Notes: generated by a model not told the origin, from the letters alone. A DNA stretch of 6,654 bases from Oscillospiraceae bacterium (GCA_031285945.1 JAITVF010000034.1:1-6654), one strand, 5' to 3'. Numbered from the stretch's first letter, positions 1 through 5,329 are shown. Translations and numbers: made by a program.

Positions 1-1435
1 TGCCGTCGGCCAGGTCGTAAAAGCGGTTGATCAGGTTGGTGATGGTGGTTTTACCCGCTCCCGTGGCCCCCACAAACGCGACCTTCTGGCCGGGTCTTGC
101 GAAGAGGGAGATATCGTGAAGGACAAGCTTTTCCTGGTCGTAGCCAAAGTCGACGTCAAAAAAGCGAACGTCCCCCGCGAGCCTCGTATAGGTAACAGAG
201 CCGTCCTGATGGGGGTGCCGCCACGCCCACATTCCGGTGCGCTCCCCGGCCTCGGCCAGAGACTCGCCGTCCTCTGAGTATCTGGCGTTCACCAGGGTTA
301 CGTAGCCCTCGTCGGCCTCGGGCGGCTCGTCCATCAGCTCGAAAATCCGCTCGGCGCCCGCAAGCGCCATAACTACCGAGTTAAACTGCTGCGCCACCTG
401 GTTTACCGGCATCGAAAAGGTGCGGGTCAGCTGCAAAAAGCTCGCGATCGTACCCAGGGTGAGCCCGCCCATTCCGCTCACCGCCATAGCGCCGCCCACA
501 AAGGCTACCAGGACATACTGTACGTTGCTCATATTGAGCATAAGGGGCATCATGACGCTGGCAAGGGTATTCGCCTTGGTCGCGTCCTCCCGCAGCCGCT
601 CATTCAGCCGGTCGAAGCGCTCCTTAGCCTCATCCTCGTAGCAGAAGACCTTTACGACCCTTTGGCCGTGGGTCATTTCTTCTATAAAGCCGTTTATTTC
701 GCCTAAGGATTTTTGCTGGCTCTTAAAATGCGCGGCGCTCCTAGAGCCTATTCCCCCGGCCACCCGCATGGAAATAAAGACCATTACTATTATAAGCGCC
801 GTTAGGTGAAGGCTTGTAAAGAGCATGGCCAAAACCACTAAAAGCACGGTGGCCGCCGAATTGATAAGCTGCGGAACAGACTGGGATATCAGCTGGCGCA
901 GGGTGTCGGTATCGTTGGTAAAGCGGCTCATCATGTCGCCGTGGGTGTGAGTGTCAAAGTATTTTACCGGCAGGCGCTGCATCTTTTCAAAGAGATCGTC
1001 CCTTATGCTTTTAAGGGTCCCCTGGCAGACGGTTATCATGATGCGGCCGTAGACGGCGGAGGCGGTGATTCCCAGAATATATATGCCCGCCATGGTGAAA
1101 ACCGCGCGCAAAAGCCCCGAAAAATCGGGATTCACGGCGCCGGCAAGGGGAGTAATGTAGTCGTCTATCAACACCTCTAAAAAGAGAGAGCCGGCCACGG
1201 CGGTAGCCGAGCTAAGGAGAACGCCTAAAACCACCACAATCATTCGCGACCGATATTTTCTCATGTAGGAAAGAAGCCGCTTTAAGGTTTTGCCCATGTT
1301 TCGGGGCTTAGGGCCCTTACCCCCAAAGCCTGCGCCGTGGCGGCCGGGCCCCATGACGGGTCCGGGCCTTACCCCCGGGCCCTTTTGAATATCCGCGCCG
1401 TTTGCGCTGGTTACAGAATCGTCACGCCGCGCCAC
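1..1435 (-). CDS. ABC exporter half-transporter, permease plus ATP-binding domain (partial; C-terminus outside window)
   Basis: Second subunit of a probable heterodimeric ABC exporter (transmembrane domain fused to nucleotide-binding domain, inner membrane). The visible 478 codons run off the left edge in the ATPase domain. From the GTG at 1435, residues 1-46 form a Gly/Pro-rich cytoplasmic tail, helices follow at about 65-86, 111-130, 188-225 and 290-320, and the ATPase domain starts near 418 (GDVRFFDVDFGYD). Walker A is intact, GATGAGKTT at about 455-463. The Q-loop, signature, Walker B and switch His lie outside the window. The GTG at 1435 overlaps the stop of the upstream exporter gene by 14 bases and follows an AAGGGGGG ribosome site, implying translational coupling. 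ATG codons at 1354 and 1297 are possible alternative starts; the one at 1354 keeps half of the tail, which this family often has. Substrate unknown; drug or lipid export is a family-level guess. Confidence 0.93.
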   Translation of the reverse strand, partial: MARRDDSVTSANGADIQKGPGVRPGPVMGPGRHGAGFGGKGPKPRNMGKTLKRLLSYMRKYRSRMIVVVLGVLLSSATAVAGSLFLEVLIDDYITPLAGAVNPDFSGLLRAVFTMAGIYILGITASAVYGRIMITVCQGTLKSIRDDLFEKMQRLPVKYFDTHTHGDMMSRFTNDTDTLRQLISQSVPQLINSAATVLLVVLAMLFTSLHLTALIIVMVFISMRVAGGIGSRSAAHFKSQQKSLGEINGFIEEMTHGQRVVKVFCYEDEAKERFDRLNERLREDATKANTLASVMMPLMLNMSNVQYVLVAFVGGAMAVSGMGGLTLGTIASFLQLTRTFSMPVNQVAQQFNSVVMALAGAERIFELMDEPPEADEGYVTLVNARYSEDGESLAEAGERTGMWAWRHPHQDGSVTYTRLAGDVRFFDVDFGYDQEKLVLHDISLFARPGQKVAFVGATGAGKTTITNLINRFYDLADG

Positions 1436-3161
1436 CTTCGCCGCCCCCCTTCGTTTGCGAGGTATAGATCTCACGGTATATGTCGTTTCGCGCCATGAGC
1501 TCCAGGTGGGTGCCGGTATCGTTTACCGCGCCGTCGTCAAGAACTATTATCATGTCGGCGTTTTCCACCGAGGCTACCCGCTGGGCTATGATGATTTTAG
1601 TGGTGTCCGGTATAATTTCTGCGAAGGCGCTGCGAATAAGGGAGTCGGTTTTGGTGTCGACCGCGCTGGTTGAGTCGTCCAGTATCAGAATCTTAGGCTT
1701 TTTCAGCAGCGCTCTCGCTATGCATAGCCGCTGCTTCTGCCCGCCCGAGACGTTTGTGCCGCCCTGATCTATTACGGTGTCGTAGCCGTCTGGCAATTCC
1801 CGTATAAAGCTGTCGGCCTGCGCAAGCTCGCATGCTCTGACAAGCTCCTGGTCGGTTGCGTTTTTATCGCCCCAGCGCAGGTTATCCTTTATGGTGCCCG
1901 AAAACAGCTCGTTTTTTTGCAGCACCATGGCGACGGCGTCGCGCAAAGAGCGAAGCTCGCAATCGCGAACGTCGACCCCGCCGACCTTAACGACGCCCGA
2001 CGTCACGTCGTAAAGGCGGGGGATGAGCTGCACAAGGGTAGATTTCGAGGACCCGGTACCGCCGATAATGCCGATAACCTGGCCGGATTTTATATCCAGG
2101 CTAACGTTGCGCAGGGCAAGCTTGCCCTCGTCTCCGGCGTAGCTGAAGCCCACGTTTTCGAAGCTTACCGAGCCGTCGGCGATATGGGATACGGGGCTGT
2201 CGGCGTTCTTAAGGTCGCTTTCCTCGGCGAGCACCTCGCTTATCCGCTGGGCGGAGGCCCTTGAGATGGTCAGCATTACAAAGACCATCGAGATCATCAT
2301 AAGACTCATAAGAATCTGAAAGGCGTAGGAGAGAAGGCTCATAAGCTCGCCGGTGGTGAGGTTTTCCGCCACAATAAACCGAGCCCCCAGCCAGCTGAGC
2401 AAAAGGGTGCAGCCGTAAAGGCAAAACTGCATGAGGGGCGCGTTAAAAAAGAGAATCTTTTCGGCCTGCGAGAACCGGTCGTAAATTTCGCCCGAGACGT
2501 CGTTGAACTTTTTTATCTCGTAATCTTCGCGCACATAGTTTTTAACTATTCTTATCCCCCGCAGGTTTTCCTGAACCACGCGGTTGAGCCTGTCGTAGGT
2601 CTTAAAGACCTTCTGGAAAACCGGGTAGGCGCGGGTCATCATCAGGGCGAGCCCGGCTATAAGCAGGGGCGCCGCCCCAAGAAAAACCAGCGAGAGGCTT
2701 TTGTGTATGGAAAAAGCCATAATCAGGGCGGATATAAGCATAAAGGGGGCCCGCACCGTGATGCGCAGTATCATCATAAAGGCGTTTTGCACGTTGGTGA
2801 CGTCGGTCGTGAGGCGGGTGACCAGCCCGGACGAGGAAAACCGGTCCAGGTTGGAAAAGGCGAAGTCCTGCGTCTTATAGTACATATCACGGCGTAGGTT
2901 TTTGGCAAAGCCGGCCGAGGCGACCGAGGCGTATCTTGCCGAGTAAACCCCGGTGACAAGGGAAGCGAGGGCGCAAAAGAAGAGCAGCGCCCCGTATTTT
3001 GCGATTCCCCCCATGCTGGCGGCGCCTATGCCGTCGTCAACTATCCTGGCCATAAACCGCGGCAGCAAGACGTCCATAATAACTTCGACTATTATCAAGG
3101 CGGGCGACAAAAGAGCGACCCGCTTATACTCCCGCACACATCCCGCAAGGCGCTTTATCAC
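1422..3161 (-). CDS. ABC exporter half-transporter with degenerate ATP site (permease plus ATP-binding domain)
   Basis: Complete 579-residue half-transporter, normal length for a fused exporter subunit. Six membrane helices lie within about residues 15-300, followed by the ATPase domain from about 330. Motifs read directly: Walker A GGTGSSKST (367-375, Ser in place of the usual Gly before Lys373), Q-loop Gln415, signature VSGGQ (471-475), Walker B ILILDD (491-496), D-loop 498-502, and IIIAQR where Gln527 replaces the switch His. Asp496 replaces the catalytic Glu. This Asp/Gln combination is that of the degenerate subunit in heterodimeric exporters such as TM287 of TM287/288, so this protein should pair with the product of the overlapping downstream gene, which would supply the active site residues. 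The start is GTG at 3161 with GGAGGG seven bases upstream. Transcribed from the promoter at 3200-3227. Substrate cannot be told from sequence; no MarR-type regulator gene accompanies the pair. Confidence 0.96.
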   Translation of the reverse strand: MIKRLAGCVREYKRVALLSPALIIVEVIMDVLLPRFMARIVDDGIGAASMGGIAKYGALLFFCALASLVTGVYSARYASVASAGFAKNLRRDMYYKTQDFAFSNLDRFSSSGLVTRLTTDVTNVQNAFMMILRITVRAPFMLISALIMAFSIHKSLSLVFLGAAPLLIAGLALMMTRAYPVFQKVFKTYDRLNRVVQENLRGIRIVKNYVREDYEIKKFNDVSGEIYDRFSQAEKILFFNAPLMQFCLYGCTLLLSWLGARFIVAENLTTGELMSLLSYAFQILMSLMMISMVFVMLTISRASAQRISEVLAEESDLKNADSPVSHIADGSVSFENVGFSYAGDEGKLALRNVSLDIKSGQVIGIIGGTGSSKSTLVQLIPRLYDVTSGVVKVGGVDVRDCELRSLRDAVAMVLQKNELFSGTIKDNLRWGDKNATDQELVRACELAQADSFIRELPDGYDTVIDQGGTNVSGGQKQRLCIARALLKKPKILILDDSTSAVDTKTDSLIRSAFAEIIPDTTKIIIAQRVASVENADMIIVLDDGAVNDTGTHLELMARNDIYREIYTSQTKGGGEGGAA

Positions 3162-3199
3162 GACGCGTCCCTCCCCAAGCGTAAAATATCAACCTTATT

Positions 3200-3227
3200 A
3201 TTGTACTCCGGCGGCTAATACAGTCAA
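3200..3227 (-). promoter_or_regulatory. Sigma-A-type promoter for the ABC exporter operon
   Basis: Reading the minus strand, -35 TTGACT (3227-3222), a 16-base spacer and -10 TACAAT (3205-3200) match the housekeeping consensus well. Transcription should begin near 3193, leaving about 32 bases of leader with the ribosome site GGGGAGGG before the GTG start at 3161. Predicted from sequence only. Confidence 0.7.
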
Positions 3228-3259
3228 GGCATAAATTGTAAACATTTCACCTAACCCCG

Positions 3260-3282
3260 GCCGGCATAACCTGCCGGATAAC
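3260..3282. repeat. Short direct and inverted repeat between divergent promoters, possible operator
   Basis: GCCGGCATAAC at 3260-3270 is followed by GCCGGATAAC at 3273-3282, a near-direct repeat differing by one inserted base. The same stretch holds an inverted repeat, CCGGC (3261-3265) and GCCGG (3273-3277), with 7 bases between the arms. It lies between the two divergent -35 elements, where a regulator could act on both operons. No known operator was recognised, and the role is inference. Confidence 0.35.
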
Positions 3283-3304
3283 GGATTTTGTCGGAATTTC
3301 CAGC

Positions 3305-3334
3305 TTGTGCGGACGCATACTCAGGTGGTATACT
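3305..3334 (+). promoter_or_regulatory. Extended -10 promoter for the small membrane protein and lipoprotein operon
   Basis: -35 TTGTGC (3305-3310), an 18-base spacer and -10 TATACT (3329-3334), with TG at 3326-3327 giving the extended -10 form TGGTATACT. The start of transcription would be near 3341. A GC hairpin, CGCCCC (3343-3348) pairing with GGGGCG (3358-3363), would then sit at the very 5' end of the message and might stabilise it. Confidence 0.6.
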
Positions 3335-3388
3335 GGTTAACGCGCCCCCGGGTGAACGGGGCGGCGATTTTCCAGGGAGGTACGCGAT

Positions 3389-3571
3389 TTGAAGGAACGT
3401 ATGATTCGGGCGACCGGAAAGTGGTTTCTTGCGGTGGGCGTCGCTATGCTTATAGCGGGCATTGCGGTGGCCCTCACTATAGGAACTGTTCTGGCGGCGA
3501 TGCTGGTTATAGGCTCGGTTATTATGAATACCGCGGCCGTAGTCTGCATACGCCGGCGGGATAACGGCTAA
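3389..3571 (+). CDS. Small two-helix membrane protein, function unknown
   Basis: A 60-residue protein not recognised as any named family. It has a short basic N-terminus (residues 1-11, with Lys and Arg), two hydrophobic stretches at about 12-32 and 34-54 with only a Gly/Thr turn between them, and a basic tail RRRDNG. This is the layout of a helical hairpin in the cytoplasmic membrane with both ends inside by the positive-inside rule. The start chosen is TTG at 3389, because GGAGG at 3376-3380 is eight bases upstream; an ATG at 3401 (codon 5) is less well placed. A promoter lies just upstream, and the lipoprotein gene follows 32 bases after the stop, so the two probably share a message. Real-gene status rests on promoter, ribosome site and hydrophobic pattern; a search for homologues would settle it. 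Confidence 0.72.
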   Translation: MKERMIRATGKWFLAVGVAMLIAGIAVALTIGTVLAAMLVIGSVIMNTAAVVCIRRRDNG

Positions 3572-3603
3572 AAGCTTACAACTGTACGGGGGAGGCTGCT
3601 ACA

Positions 3604-4479
3604 ATGAAGGCAAGAATAATCGCCATACTGCTGGTCGGCCTTTTATTGCTGGGCGGGTGCCGGCGATTTTCCGCGCTTACAGAGCCGCTCGAGACTCCGG
3701 TCAGGGGAATGCCCGACTTTTTTGTTCACGCCGAGGCGGAGCTTTCGGAGCCAGACGACGGCGAATGGGGGAGGTGGCCGCCCGAGACCGCCGCCGAGCG
3801 CCGAAGGGTATACGCCTTTGGGGCCTACCGGTCTTTTTACTACGACCTGAGCGATGAAACCCTGGGCGGCGCGGGGGGGCTTTCTAAAATGGTTGTGGAG
3901 AATGCCCTGCGCGATGAATTTTTTATAGAAGACTCCGACACCGCCAAGGATGTGCTGGGCTGGATCAAAGAGGACGGCATGACCTTAAGCACCGATATTT
4001 ACTACGGCTCCAACGAGCTGCTGCTCATTGCGCAGGGCAAGCTTTTGCCACCCGTTTACATGACAGGGCGGGAGGAGGAGTGGCTTAGAGAAATCTACGA
4101 GGAGTACGCAGGCGCCCTCGCAGGATACGGCTACACCGAGGATGAGCTCATGCTGGTGGAGACCACCGTAGCCGGCGATCTCGATATGCTGGTGACAGTG
4201 GCCAGGATGAGCTATTCGGCGGGCTATCTCACCGAGGAGGAAACCTGGGAATATTTAAGCTACGCCGAGGAGCTCGCTACCGCAAGCTACGGCTCCTGGC
4301 GGGAGTATCTGGCGGGGATTTTATTTTCAAACGCTTTTATGGGGATGGAGGGCTTTTACGATTACGAGGTCGCCGATCACCTGCTCGACAACAGGCTGAG
4401 CCCCTACGAGCTTTTTGAATTTGGCCCGAATAAAGGCGTCGCGGGGCGCAACTACTTCGGCTGGCACACCGAGGCGTAA
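3604..4479 (+). CDS. Predicted lipoprotein with DUF1266-like domain
   Basis: A 291-residue exported lipoprotein. The N-terminus has Lys3 and Arg5, a hydrophobic core (6-16) and lipobox LGGC with Cys19 as the lipidation site. A Pro/acidic linker (about 20-65) precedes the folded part. Residues about 100-255 resemble DUF1266: an early block ALRDEFFIEDSDTA with a following WIKEDG, and a later block DLDMLVTVARMSYSAGYL-TEEETW at about 192-215, then SWREYLAG at 231-238. In DUF1266 proteins the conserved feature is a helix with Arg and Tyr followed by AGY(L/I)-x-EEE-x-W, which is seen here. The biochemical role of that family is unknown, and most members I know of are cytoplasmic, so a lipid-anchored form is notable. 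Start ATG with GGGGGAGG nine bases before. Second gene of a probable two-gene operon with the small membrane protein. Confidence 0.85.
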   Translation: MKARIIAILLVGLLLLGGCRRFSALTEPLETPVRGMPDFFVHAEAELSEPDDGEWGRWPPETAAERRRVYAFGAYRSFYYDLSDETLGGAGGLSKMVVENALRDEFFIEDSDTAKDVLGWIKEDGMTLSTDIYYGSNELLLIAQGKLLPPVYMTGREEEWLREIYEEYAGALAGYGYTEDELMLVETTVAGDLDMLVTVARMSYSAGYLTEEETWEYLSYAEELATASYGSWREYLAGILFSNAFMGMEGFYDYEVADHLLDNRLSPYELFEFGPNKGVAGRNYFGWHTEA

Positions 4480-4613
4480 TACGGCGGGCCTTTCACGCCG
4501 GGGAACAGCATAACTTGGCGGATAAGCTTTATGGTCAGATTACCTAAAATACGCGCAAAAAGTTTTCTTATGGCGATCAAAACCGCAAATTTACCTTAAA
4601 ATGTAGAAAAGTC
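4480..4613. other. Intergenic spacer, AT-rich, no gene seen
   Basis: No open frame with a ribosome site. The stretch is more AT-rich than its surroundings, notably 4555-4612, just upstream of the rpsJ promoter, where A/T tracts could act as an UP element. ATAACTTGGCG at 4510-4520 recurs exactly at 4641-4651. No convincing terminator for the preceding lipoprotein gene was found here, so that message may read into the S10 leader. Confidence 0.5.
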
Positions 4614-4642
4614 TTGCTTTGCGACCAGAATTTTGATATTAT
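4614..4642 (+). promoter_or_regulatory. Extended -10 promoter of the S10 ribosomal protein operon
   Basis: -35 TTGCTT (4614-4619), an optimal 17-base spacer and -10 TATTAT (4637-4642), preceded by TG at 4634-4635 (extended -10). An A/T-rich block lies directly upstream. Transcription would start at about 4649, giving a leader of about 285 nt before the rpsJ start. Confidence 0.75.
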
Positions 4643-4686
4643 AACTTGGCGTGACTGCACGAGATATGCGTTGAAGCAGGAGGTTG

Positions 4687-4707
4687 CCGCGTTTGACGCG
4701 GGTTTTT
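4687..4707 (+). terminator. Short intrinsic-terminator-like hairpin in the S10 leader
   Basis: CCGCG (4687-4691) pairs with CGCGG (4697-4701) around the loop TTTGA, followed by G and five T (4703-4707). The stem is only 5 bp but all G-C. It begins about 40 nt after the predicted start of transcription, so it could act as an early attenuator or stop read-through from the lipoprotein operon. It is preceded by GCAGGAGG at 4676-4683, a ribosome-site-like sequence. Confidence 0.5.
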
Positions 4708-4749
4708 CTGTGGAGTATGTCCGATTTTAAACCGGGCGGATTTTTGTGA
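4693..4749 (+). CDS. Possible 18-residue leader peptide upstream of rpsJ
   Basis: AGGAGG at 4678-4683 lies nine bases before a TTG at 4693, which opens a frame of 18 codons ending at TGA 4747-4749 (reading [18 protein letters not shown]). The frame spans the right half of the first terminator-like hairpin and all of the second, so translation would disrupt both, as in translation-coupled attenuation. No run of a single amino acid is present that would indicate a classic amino-acid attenuator. The ribosome-site-like sequence could instead be a structural or protein-binding part of the leader. Tentative. Confidence 0.2.
   Translation: MTRVFLWSMSDFKPGGFL
4719..4745 (+). promoter_or_regulatory. 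Weak second hairpin with T-run in the S10 leader
   Basis: TCCG (4720-4723) can pair with CGGA (4737-4740), with a G-T wobble at the base (4719/4741), followed by five T (4741-4745). The stem is short and the loop is 13 bases, so it is weak alone. Its right arm is also part of an alternative pairing with 4775-4781. Confidence 0.3.
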
Positions 4750-4759
4750 TTGCATGCCT

Positions 4760-4784
4760 GCCGGGGGATAATTTATCCGCCGGC
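4760..4784 (+). promoter_or_regulatory. Strong GC hairpin in the S10 leader
   Basis: A near-perfect inverted repeat: GCCGG (4760-4764) pairs with CCGGC (4780-4784), then one G-G mismatch (4765/4779), then GGATA (4766-4770) pairs with TATCC (4774-4778), leaving a short loop at 4771-4773. About ten base pairs in all. No T-run follows, so it is a leader structure and not a terminator. Confidence 0.6.
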
Positions 4785-4808
4785 GTGATTTTGCGAAACC
4801 AGCCTACG

Positions 4809-4853
4809 ATCCGGATGAACCCTGTTTTAAGAACAGGAAGCTTCCGGATTTTT
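4809..4853 (+). terminator. Two-part hairpin with T-run, candidate attenuator of the S10 operon
   Basis: Outer stem ATCCGGA (4809-4815) with TCCGGAT (4843-4849), 7 bp; inner stem CCTGTT (4821-4826) with AACAGG (4832-4837), 6 bp, loop TTAAG; asymmetric-looking internal loop of five bases on each side. T4849-T4853 gives five T directly at the stem base, as in an intrinsic terminator. It lies about 80 nt before rpsJ. The internal loop could be a ligand or protein contact site, which is inference. Confidence 0.55.
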
Positions 4854-4901
4854 GCAGGGGGACGCGTGAAACACACGGATGCGTGTACAGCGAAAAATCT
4901 C

Positions 4902-4929
4902 TCGCCTGACATTAAGCTTAAGGAGGCGA
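4902..4929 (+). promoter_or_regulatory. Hairpin covering the rpsJ Shine-Dalgarno sequence
   Basis: TCGCCT (4902-4907) is perfectly complementary to AGGCGA (4924-4929), which includes the last bases of the AGGAGG ribosome site at 4921-4926. The 16-base loop holds the palindrome TTAAGCTTAA (4912-4921). Formation would partly hide the ribosome site and could give translational control of rpsJ. Confidence 0.5.
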
Positions 4930-4934
4930 AAAAA

Positions 4935-5246
4935 GTGGCAGTCAAGGAAAAAATCAGAATCAGGCTCAAGGGGTACGACGCAACCCTGGTGGACGCGTCG
5001 GCGCAAAAGATTGTGGAGACGGCAAAGCGCACCGGCGCTTCGGTGAGCGGGCCCATTCCGCTCCCCACAAAAAAGGAGATCGTCACCATACTGCGGGCGG
5101 TTCACAAGTACAAGGACAGCCGTGAGCAGTTTGAAATGCGCACCCACACGCGGCTTATCGACATTCTGCTCCCCTCGCAGAAGACGATGGAGTCCCTTAC
5201 AAGCCTGGAGCTCCCTGCCGGAGTCGAAGTTGAGATCAAGCTCTAG
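4935..5246 (+). CDS. rpsJ: 30S ribosomal protein S10
   Basis: S10 of the small ribosomal subunit (NusE), a component of the 30S head that also joins the NusB antitermination complex. The 103 residues equal the usual bacterial length (102-103). Clear family segments are [21 protein letters not shown] near the N-terminus (read [10 protein letters not shown] then [16 protein letters not shown]), the [11 protein letters not shown] block at about 38-48, [15 protein letters not shown] at about 62-76, and the C-terminal [11 protein letters not shown]. The GTG at 4935 is chosen because AGGAGG (4921-4926) lies eight bases upstream and the length then fits the family; the frame stays open upstream to 4746 but that part resembles nothing in S10. 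First gene of the S10 operon, followed by rplC after 83 bases. Expression is probably controlled through the long structured leader. Confidence 0.98.
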   Translation: MAVKEKIRIRLKGYDATLVDASAQKIVETAKRTGASVSGPIPLPTKKEIVTILRAVHKYKDSREQFEMRTHTRLIDILLPSQKTMESLTSLELPAGVEVEIKL

Positions 5247-5269
5247 AGGCTTCGCCCCGGCTCGGTCAT

Positions 5270-5299
5270 GTTGGCGCTTTAATATTTAAGGGCGCCAAC
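5270..5299 (+). promoter_or_regulatory. Strong hairpin between rpsJ and rplC
   Basis: GTTGGCGC (5270-5277) pairs perfectly with GCGCCAAC (5292-5299), extended by two G-T wobbles and one T-A pair (5278-5280 with 5289-5291) around an AT-rich loop. No T-run follows, so it is not a standard terminator. It ends 15 bases before the rplC ribosome site. Possible roles are RNA processing, message stability or a binding site for an operon product; none is shown. Confidence 0.55.
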
Positions 5300-5329
5300 C
5301 AATAACCCGGAAGAGGAGGAAACTATTCC

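Larger units (their letters stand above)
4649..4934 (+). promoter_or_regulatory. Structured 5' leader of the S10 operon, candidate attenuator
   Basis: About 285 nt between the predicted transcription start and the rpsJ start codon, with at least five hairpins described separately. Two of them end in runs of five T and look like intrinsic terminators, one is a long GC stem, and the last covers the rpsJ ribosome site. In E. coli the S10 operon leader is bound by L4, which causes both transcription termination and translation arrest; whether L4 or another product acts here is not shown by the sequence. I do not recognise the leader as a named RNA family. Confidence 0.6.

Noticed and set aside
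941..1180. Plus-strand frames opposite the exporter genes (also 420-641, 1480-1767 and 1917-2264)
   Set aside because: All are antisense to well-supported ABC exporter coding sequence and have no supporting signals or recognisable protein motifs.
1364..1382. GGGCC / GGCCC hairpin followed by TTTT on the plus strand
   Set aside because: It lies within the Gly/Pro-rich coding tail of a minus-strand gene, where no plus-strand transcript is expected; it reflects GC-rich Gly/Pro codons.
3307..3564. 85-codon plus-strand frame overlapping the small membrane protein gene
   Set aside because: It starts upstream of the predicted -10 element, has no ribosome site, and its product is an unlikely Arg/Gly/Tyr-rich sequence; the other frame has the start signals and a clean membrane pattern.
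4482..4500. CGGCG / CGCCG inverted repeat just after the lipoprotein stop
   Set aside because: Only 5 bp with a 9-base loop, and the following bases are GGGGAACAG with no T-run, so it does not qualify as an intrinsic terminator.
4746..4934. In-frame 63-codon extension upstream of rpsJ beginning at GTG 4746
   Set aside because: S10 is 102-103 residues and the GTG at 4935 has an ideal ribosome site. The extension has no S10-like sequence, and it is the structured leader read as codons.
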